From Occultella kanbiaonis (GTDB taxonomy: Bacteria; Actinomycetota; Actinomycetes; Actinomycetales; Beutenbergiaceae), in NCBI RefSeq assembly GCF_009708215.1, contig NZ_CP046175.1:3472001-3536000 (forward strand): a DNA stretch of 64,000 nucleotides, in the 5' to 3' direction. Made by a program: the position numbers and the translations under genes. Under the pieces are notes generated by a model. The model was given only the letters and a program-made list of their open reading frames with translations, was not told the DNA's origin and searched no databases. Positions 59,759 to 64,000 of the stretch are shown here, one piece after another. Each line of letters opens with the position of its first letter. Position 1 is the stretch's first letter.

Positions 59759-61236
59759 TGGACGACCGGACCACGTCGACGCCGACCGCCTCCGCCGGAC
59801 CCGTGACCATGTCGACTGCGGCCGGTGTCGGCCTGAAGCAGGGCCTGTGGGCCGTCGTCGGCTTCCTCATCTGCGTGGAGATCGCCTCCGGGATCCTCCA
59901 GGGCTTCTATACCCCGATCTTCTCCGACATCGCCGTGCACCTGGGTATCCAGGACGCCGACGTCAACTGGTTCGAGGCAGCGCAGCTGATCGTGTCGGCG
60001 CTCTGCGTGCCGCTGCTGGCCCGGCTCGGCGATGTGATCGGGCACCGCAGGGTGTTGCTGCTCGCGACTGCGATCACGGCGCTCGGGTCCTGGATGCTCG
60101 CGTTCTCCCCCACCTTCTCCACGTTCCTGATCGGCTGGGCACTGCAGGGCGCGTACGTGGTGTGGCTGCCGCTGGAGGTCGCGATCATCCATCGGCGCAC
60201 GGCGGCGAGCGGCCAGCAGGCCCGGCTCACGCGGCGTGCCTCCGGCTTCCTGGTGGCTGGGCTGGAGATCGGGGTGATCATCGGGGCACTGACCTCCGGG
60301 GCGCTGGTCGCCGCGACCTCGATGACGGTGCTCCTGATGCTGCCGGCCATCGCCGTCACCGCCTGCTTCGCCGTCATCTGGTTCGGCGTCGAGAACGTCC
60401 CGGGGACGTCCACCGGCGGCATCGACTGGCCGGGGCTGGGCATGATCACCGCAGTCATCGGACTCGTTATGGCCGGGCTGATCACGATCCGGCTGCAGGG
60501 ACCCGCGAGCCTCCCGGCGTGGGCGCTGATCCTCGCCGGCCTCGTGCTGGTGGTCCCGTTCGTGCGGATCGAGCGAGCTCGGGCCGAGCCGCTCATCGAC
60601 GTGCGGGTGCTGATGCAGCCGGCACAGTGGCCGGTCCAGCTGACGGCGTTCCTGTTCGGGATGTCCGTGCTGGGGGCACAGATCCCGCTGTCCACGTTCG
60701 CCCGCACGGACCCGGCGACGGCGGGGTTCGGCCTGGGTGCGAGCGCCGGGTTCGTCTCCACGCTCGTGGGGCTGTACGTGATCTCCATGGCCGGCGGTGC
60801 CCTGCTCGTGCCGGTGCTCGCGAGGCTGGTCGGGCCGCGCCGATCGCTGGTGGTCGCGGCGCTGCTCGTCGGAGCGGGCTACGCGCTCTTCCTGCCGTTC
60901 CATGACACCACCTGGCAGACGATGGCGAACATGATGGTGGCCGGCCTCGGCTCCGGCGCCCTGGTCGCCTCCCTCCCGGCCGCGGCGGCCGCCGCGGCAC
61001 CGCCCGAGCGCACCGGGTTCGCGACCGGGATGACGAACGCGACGAAGACGCTGGGCGGCGCGATCGCGTCCGCGGTGTTCGCGATCGCGCTTGCCTCGAC
61101 CGGGTCCCTCGAGGGACCGGCGGCCGGGCACGCGTCGCTGACGGGCTACCTCACCGTGTGGGCCGTGTGCGCAGCCACCGCGTTCGTGGCCGCACTGTGT
61201 CTGCTGCTGGTGCCGCGGTCGGCGTTCCAGGACTGA
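59758..61236 (+). CDS. MFS transporter, DHA2-type (14 helices)
   Basis: A 492-aa major facilitator. Helices start at GLWAVVGFLICVEIASGILQGF, the loop 2-3 motif is LARLGDVIGHRRVLLL, and motif C-like text is GFLVAGLEIGVIIGALTSGALV. About 14 membrane segments are expected from length and spacing, which fits the DHA2 drug/proton antiporter subgroup. The ATG overlaps the M20 peptidase stop. The substrate might be the product or substrate of that enzyme; drug export is also possible. A symmetric hairpin follows between it and the converging Rieske gene. Confidence 0.9.
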   Translation: MDDRTTSTPTASAGPVTMSTAAGVGLKQGLWAVVGFLICVEIASGILQGFYTPIFSDIAVHLGIQDADVNWFEAAQLIVSALCVPLLARLGDVIGHRRVLLLATAITALGSWMLAFSPTFSTFLIGWALQGAYVVWLPLEVAIIHRRTAASGQQARLTRRASGFLVAGLEIGVIIGALTSGALVAATSMTVLLMLPAIAVTACFAVIWFGVENVPGTSTGGIDWPGLGMITAVIGLVMAGLITIRLQGPASLPAWALILAGLVLVVPFVRIERARAEPLIDVRVLMQPAQWPVQLTAFLFGMSVLGAQIPLSTFARTDPATAGFGLGASAGFVSTLVGLYVISMAGGALLVPVLARLVGPRRSLVVAALLVGAGYALFLPFHDTTWQTMANMMVAGLGSGALVASLPAAAAAAAPPERTGFATGMTNATKTLGGAIASAVFAIALASTGSLEGPAAGHASLTGYLTVWAVCAATAFVAALCLLLVPRSAFQD

Positions 61237-61261
61237 GCCGGCTCTGACCGAGTGAGCCACC

Positions 61262-61278
61262 GGTGGACCGGGTCCACC
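61262..61278. terminator. hairpin between convergent MFS and Rieske genes
   Basis: GGTGGAC (61262-61268), 3-nt loop, GTCCACC (61272-61278) form a perfect 7-bp stem that abuts the stop codon of the Rieske gene and lies 26 bp after the MFS stop. Could serve both strands; no T-run. Confidence 0.5.
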
Positions 61279-61682
61279 TAGGCCGTGACGACGTTGCCCT
61301 CCTGGACCTGCACCGCGACCTCGGGCAGCGGCTCGTCGGCCGGCCCGGACACGACCTCGCCGGTGAGCTGCTCGAACTCCGACCCGTGGCACGGGCAGTA
61401 CAGGAGTTCCTCACGCACCCGCACGCTGCAGCCCTGATGGGTGCAGATCGCGCTGAACGCGACCACCTCGCCCTCGGTCGGCTGCGCGACGACCAGCTCC
61501 ACGCCGTTGGCCGTGGTGACGACGAGCGAACCACCCACCGGAACATCCGCGAGTGCGACCAGGGTCTCCCCCGCTGTCGGCTCCTCGGGCTCGGGCTGCG
61601 CACTGCAGGCGGCCAGACCCACCATCGTCACCCCGCCTCCGGAGGCGAGCAGGACCTGGCGGCGGCTGGGGCACGGGCACAT
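61278..61682 (-). CDS. Tat-exported Rieske [2Fe-2S] lipoprotein
   Basis: A 134-aa secreted electron-transfer protein. SRRQVLLASGGG (6-17) is a short twin-arginine signal and LAAC supplies a lipobox (Cys26). The Rieske cluster motifs are CTHQGC (Cys80, His82, Cys85) and CPCHGS (Cys96, Cys98, His99), the extra cysteines forming the family disulfide. Small free-standing Rieske lipoproteins of this type are frequent in actinobacteria, and their partners are unknown. ATG at 61682 is chosen because the signal peptide begins there. It has no cytochrome neighbour. Confidence 0.9.
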   Translation of the reverse strand: MCPCPSRRQVLLASGGGVTMVGLAACSAQPEPEEPTAGETLVALADVPVGGSLVVTTANGVELVVAQPTEGEVVAFSAICTHQGCSVRVREELLYCPCHGSEFEQLTGEVVSGPADEPLPEVAVQVQEGNVVTA

Positions 61683-61787
61683 GCGGGCAAATCTACCCGG
61701 GCACCCGTGGGCGAGCGCGCGGACCTGCGGCGCGGTCACCCTGGTCCGCCGCACGAGGACACCCTCGCCAGGCGGGGCCTCGCCCAC

Positions 61788-61807
61788 GACCGGCGGGGAT
61801 GCCGGTC
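61788..61807 (-). terminator. hairpin after the Gfo/Idh/MocA gene
   Basis: GACCGGC (61788-61794), 6-nt loop, GCCGGTC (61801-61807) form a perfect 7-bp stem about 24 bp beyond the stop codon on the minus strand. No T-run. Confidence 0.5.
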
Positions 61808-61830
61808 GGGGGCGAGGCGGTCGGTCGGGA

Positions 61831-62997
61831 TCAGACGCGCTCGGGGAACTTGCCCTCCGAGCGGATCCGCGTGTTCAGCTCCTCGAGGTAGAGGTCCTCG
61901 TCAAGGTCGAGGGGGACCTCCTGCCCCGTCCAGCTGGACAGGTGGATCGCATTCGCGAGGCGGACCCCGTTGATGCCGTCGGAGCCCGGCGCGAGGAGCG
62001 GGGTCCCGTCGATGATGTTCGCGGCGAAGTTCTCCAGGACCCCCGAGTGCTGGGCGCCCCAGGGCCGGGTGTACTCGATCGTCTCGGTCGTGTAGAGCGC
62101 CTCCGTGTCCTGCTTGCCCATGAACAGCTGCTTGACCTCTTCCATGGACATGGTGTCGCTGATCTCGCGCTCGTCCCGGACCAGGCGGTGCACGGTGGCA
62201 GTCTTGGAGTCGTCGACGATGATCTTGCCCTTGTCGCCGAGGATCTCGAACCGGTCGGTTCCGATGATGTCGTGGGTCGCGGTGACGAGCACGCCGGTGG
62301 CGCCGTCGCCATAGTCGAGCACCACGGTCACCTCGTCCTCGACGGCGATGTTCCGCCGGAAACCGTACGCGACCTTCGCGAAGACCGACTCGGGCACCCC
62401 GCAGATCCACTGCAACAGGTCGAGCTGGTGGGGCACCTGGTTGACCAGGACGCCGCCGCCCTCGCCACCCCAGGTGGCGCGCCAGGCGCTCTGGTCGTAG
62501 TAGCCCTGCGGACGCCACCAGGTGGTGATCAGCCAGTTCGTGCGGCGGATCTTGCCGATCTCGCCGGACTCGACGATCTCCTTGATGCGCTGGTAGAGCG
62601 GGTTGTTGCGCTGGTTGAACATGATCCCGAAGGTCAGTTCGGGCTTGGTCGCGGCGAACTCGTTGAGCTCCTTGACCTGCTTGGTGTAGACCCCGGCCGG
62701 CTTCTCCACGAGCGCGTGGATGCCGCGGGACAGGGCGGCGATGCCCATCTCCGGGTGCAGGAAGTGCGGCACGGTGGTGACGACGGCGTCGACGTCGCCG
62801 CTCTCCAGCATCTCGACGTAGTCCTCGTAGACCGACACACCCGCGTAGGTGCTCTGGGCGAACTCGCGCTTGGCCGGGTCACGGTCCGTGATCGCACCGA
62901 TCACCATGTTGGGCACCAGGCCCTCGTCGATCATCTTGGCGTACATGCCGCCCTGGGTACCGAGCCCGATGATGCCAAGTCTGACCTTGTCTACCAC
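61831..62997 (-). CDS. Gfo/Idh/MocA family oxidoreductase
   Basis: A 388-aa sugar/inositol-type dehydrogenase. The Rossmann start is RLGIIGLGTQGGMYAKMIDEG, the catalytic motif is HALVEKPAGVYTKQ, and the second domain shows GGGVLVNQVPHQLDLLQW with the Asp/His pair. The C-terminal part is longer than the copy at 5065 and contains WTGQEVPLDLDEDLY. The GTG start follows an AGGAG site. It appears monocistronic, and a tandem repeat at 63081-63110 lies upstream. Substrate unknown. Confidence 0.9.
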   Translation of the reverse strand: MVDKVRLGIIGLGTQGGMYAKMIDEGLVPNMVIGAITDRDPAKREFAQSTYAGVSVYEDYVEMLESGDVDAVVTTVPHFLHPEMGIAALSRGIHALVEKPAGVYTKQVKELNEFAATKPELTFGIMFNQRNNPLYQRIKEIVESGEIGKIRRTNWLITTWWRPQGYYDQSAWRATWGGEGGGVLVNQVPHQLDLLQWICGVPESVFAKVAYGFRRNIAVEDEVTVVLDYGDGATGVLVTATHDIIGTDRFEILGDKGKIIVDDSKTATVHRLVRDEREISDTMSMEEVKQLFMGKQDTEALYTTETIEYTRPWGAQHSGVLENFAANIIDGTPLLAPGSDGINGVRLANAIHLSSWTGQEVPLDLDEDLYLEELNTRIRSEGKFPERV

Positions 62998-63080
62998 GTT
63001 GGAGTCTCCTGAAGTCGTTCGAGTGGGGGCATCGCTGCCGTTCCCCAGAGGCTAGGCCGGGTCACCGGGGGTGCCCTATC

Positions 63081-63110
63081 TGTTGCCGCCTGTTGCCGCC
63101 TGTTCCCGCT
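63081..63110. repeat. 10-bp direct repeats in the Gfo/Idh - YbjQ divergent region
   Basis: TGTTGCCGCC occurs at 63081 and 63091; the third unit at 63101 (TGTTCCCGCT) is diverged. It contains TTGCC/GGCAA half-sites like those of the uronate LacI operator but not the inverted arrangement, so regulatory meaning is uncertain. Confidence 0.6.
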
Positions 63111-63178
63111 GGGTGCCGACGGCCCTCGCGCACGGTCTGTACGTGCCGCATCCCAGGGATCGGTGCCAAGATGTGCCA

Positions 63179-63745
63179 ATGATCGTTGTGACCACGAATG
63201 AGATCCCCGGCTACCGCATCGACGCCGTCATGGGTGAGGTGATGGGTCTGACCGTCCGCTCCGCGAACATCGGGCAGAACTTCGTCGCCTCCTTCCGCTC
63301 GATCGGCGGAGGCGAGGTCACCGAGTACACCCGCCTCGTCTACGAGAGCCGCCAGGAGGTCATGAACCGGATGACCGTCGAGGCGCAGCGGCGCGGCGCG
63401 AACGCCGTGATCGGCATGCGGTTCGACACCGGCGACATCGCCCAAGCGTTCAGCGAGGTCTGCGCGTACGGCACCGCCGTCTACGCCACCCCGATCGGCG
63501 AGGACGAACAGGGTCACACGAAGCAGTCGGTCGAGCAGGCCAAGAACCCGGCCAACGTGGCCCCGGCCCCGGCGCCGAACCCCGGTCAGCCACAGGCTCC
63601 CGGCTACGGTGGGGCGTCCGGGCAGCCGCAGGGTGGCTACGGTCAGCAGCCGGGTGGATACGGTCAGCAGCCAGGTCAGCAGGGCCCGCCGCCGGCCGGT
63701 GGCTACCAGCAGCCGCCCGCGGGTGGCTACCAGCCGGGCTACTGA
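63179..63745 (+). CDS. YbjQ/UPF0145 family protein with Gly/Gln/Pro-rich tail
   Basis: A 188-aa protein. Residues 1-~105 are the UPF0145 (DUF74) domain: MIVVTTNEIPGYRIDAVMG, VRSANIGQNFVASFRSIGGGEVTEYT, EAQRRGANAVIGMRFDTGD and YGTAVYATPI. Domain members form pentamers of unknown function. The tail is a disordered GYGQQPGG/PPAGGYQQ repeat like those of membrane-associated actinobacterial proteins. ATG at 63179 starts the domain string directly. No operon partner. Confidence 0.9.
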   Translation: MIVVTTNEIPGYRIDAVMGEVMGLTVRSANIGQNFVASFRSIGGGEVTEYTRLVYESRQEVMNRMTVEAQRRGANAVIGMRFDTGDIAQAFSEVCAYGTAVYATPIGEDEQGHTKQSVEQAKNPANVAPAPAPNPGQPQAPGYGGASGQPQGGYGQQPGGYGQQPGQQGPPPAGGYQQPPAGGYQPGY

Positions 63746-63821
63746 CGACTCGCTGGCGCCCTGCGTCGGCAATCTGGGTCTCCCGACCGAGCTGTGGATC
63801 GACGGTCACACCACTGCGGCC

Positions 63822-63842
63822 GCCGTCGCTGCAATCGACGGC
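63822..63842 (+). terminator. hairpin downstream of the YbjQ-family gene
   Basis: GCCGTCG (63822-63828), 7-nt loop, CGACGGC (63836-63842) form a perfect 7-bp stem about 77 bp beyond the stop, before the gene fragment at the right edge. No T-run. Confidence 0.4.
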
Positions 63843-63901
63843 TGCCCACCCAGGGGCCCACACGTGCCGCTGTGACGCGACGCCGGTGACATGATCCGGT
63901 G

Positions 63902-64000
63902 ATGTCCGAAACTGGCCATCCCGGTCACTACGAGGTCGCCGTGCGCTGCCCGCTCGTCGTGCTGGCGGTCGCCGGCGCGCCGCATCAACTGGAACTGCTC
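63902..64000 (+). CDS. N-terminal fragment of an unidentified protein (right edge)
   Basis: A frame open to the end of the window starting ATG at 63902, with product MSETGHPGHYEVAVRCPLVV and further residues LAVAGAPHQLELL. Codon-position GC bias is coding-like. No ribosome site is evident and 33 codons are too few to assign a family. Confidence 0.4.
   Translation, partial: MSETGHPGHYEVAVRCPLVVLAVAGAPHQLELL

Noticed and set aside
63081-63110. Direct repeats as a second site for the uronate LacI
   Set aside because: Only directly repeated TTGCC half-sites occur; the inverted GGCAA-N4-TTGCC arrangement is absent.

Overview
The window is high-GC DNA from an actinobacterium, most likely of the order Micrococcales. 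The evidence is the GC-rich wobble positions, frequent GTG starts, a DUF222/HNH (13E12-type) gene, a Ku/LigD pair, a RamB-like regulator beside a GTP-type PEP carboxykinase, LacI-controlled sugar loci, and Tat and lipobox signals. The genus cannot be fixed from sequence alone. No rRNA, tRNA, CRISPR array, insertion sequence or prophage was seen.

Left part (1-6.1 kb): a hexuronate/sugar-acid locus. On the minus strand a LacI repressor is followed by uronate isomerase, fructuronate-reductase-type dehydrogenase and an FGGY sugar kinase that runs off the left edge. A TIM-barrel isomerase/epimerase and a Gfo/Idh/MocA dehydrogenase diverge on the plus strand. The same inverted repeat, GGCAA-N4-TTGCC, lies before uxaC and over the lacI promoter. 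From 6.3 to 12.1 kb come gnd, the nickel-pincer cofactor genes larE and larB, a small hypothetical gene and two CNNM/CBS membrane proteins. From 12.3 to 16.4 kb on the minus strand are an MntR-type regulator, a VKOR-family protein and a membrane metallophosphoesterase with a 17-copy 15-bp repeat. The DUF222/HNH gene at 16.8-19.5 kb has an upstream sequence matching the RecA-independent (PafBC-type) DNA-damage promoter.

Centre (23.0-37.2 kb): the most notable region, a co-directional minus-strand locus that reads as a D-arabinan utilisation system. It holds a GH116 enzyme, a sugar ABC importer (two permeases and a lipoprotein binding protein), a DUF4185 (GH183-type) lipoprotein, two GH172 (DUF2961) enzymes, a second DUF4185-like protein, a LacI repressor, a ribokinase-family kinase and a KpsF/GutQ-type arabinose-5-phosphate isomerase. 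GH183, GH172 and GH116 are the families reported, as I recall, to take apart mycobacterial D-arabinan. The kinase and isomerase would carry free D-arabinose to ribulose 5-phosphate. Both transcription units are preceded by the palindrome GTAATCGATTAC, in one case directly after a TTGACA-17-TACTCT promoter, so the locus looks like one regulon.

Right part (37.2-64 kb): housekeeping and accessory genes. They include a lipoate-ligase-family protein, a membrane protein, a heterodimeric ABC exporter with one degenerate ATP site, ku and ligD flanking a DUF817 and an alpha-toroid protein, an MFS exporter divergent from a LysR regulator, a DUF4282 protein, SRPBCC, cupin and DsbA/FrnE-like genes. After these come pckG divergent from a RamB-like regulator with a shared palindrome, an M20 peptidase with an MFS transporter, a Tat-exported Rieske lipoprotein, another Gfo/Idh/MocA dehydrogenase, a YbjQ-family gene and a gene fragment at the right edge.
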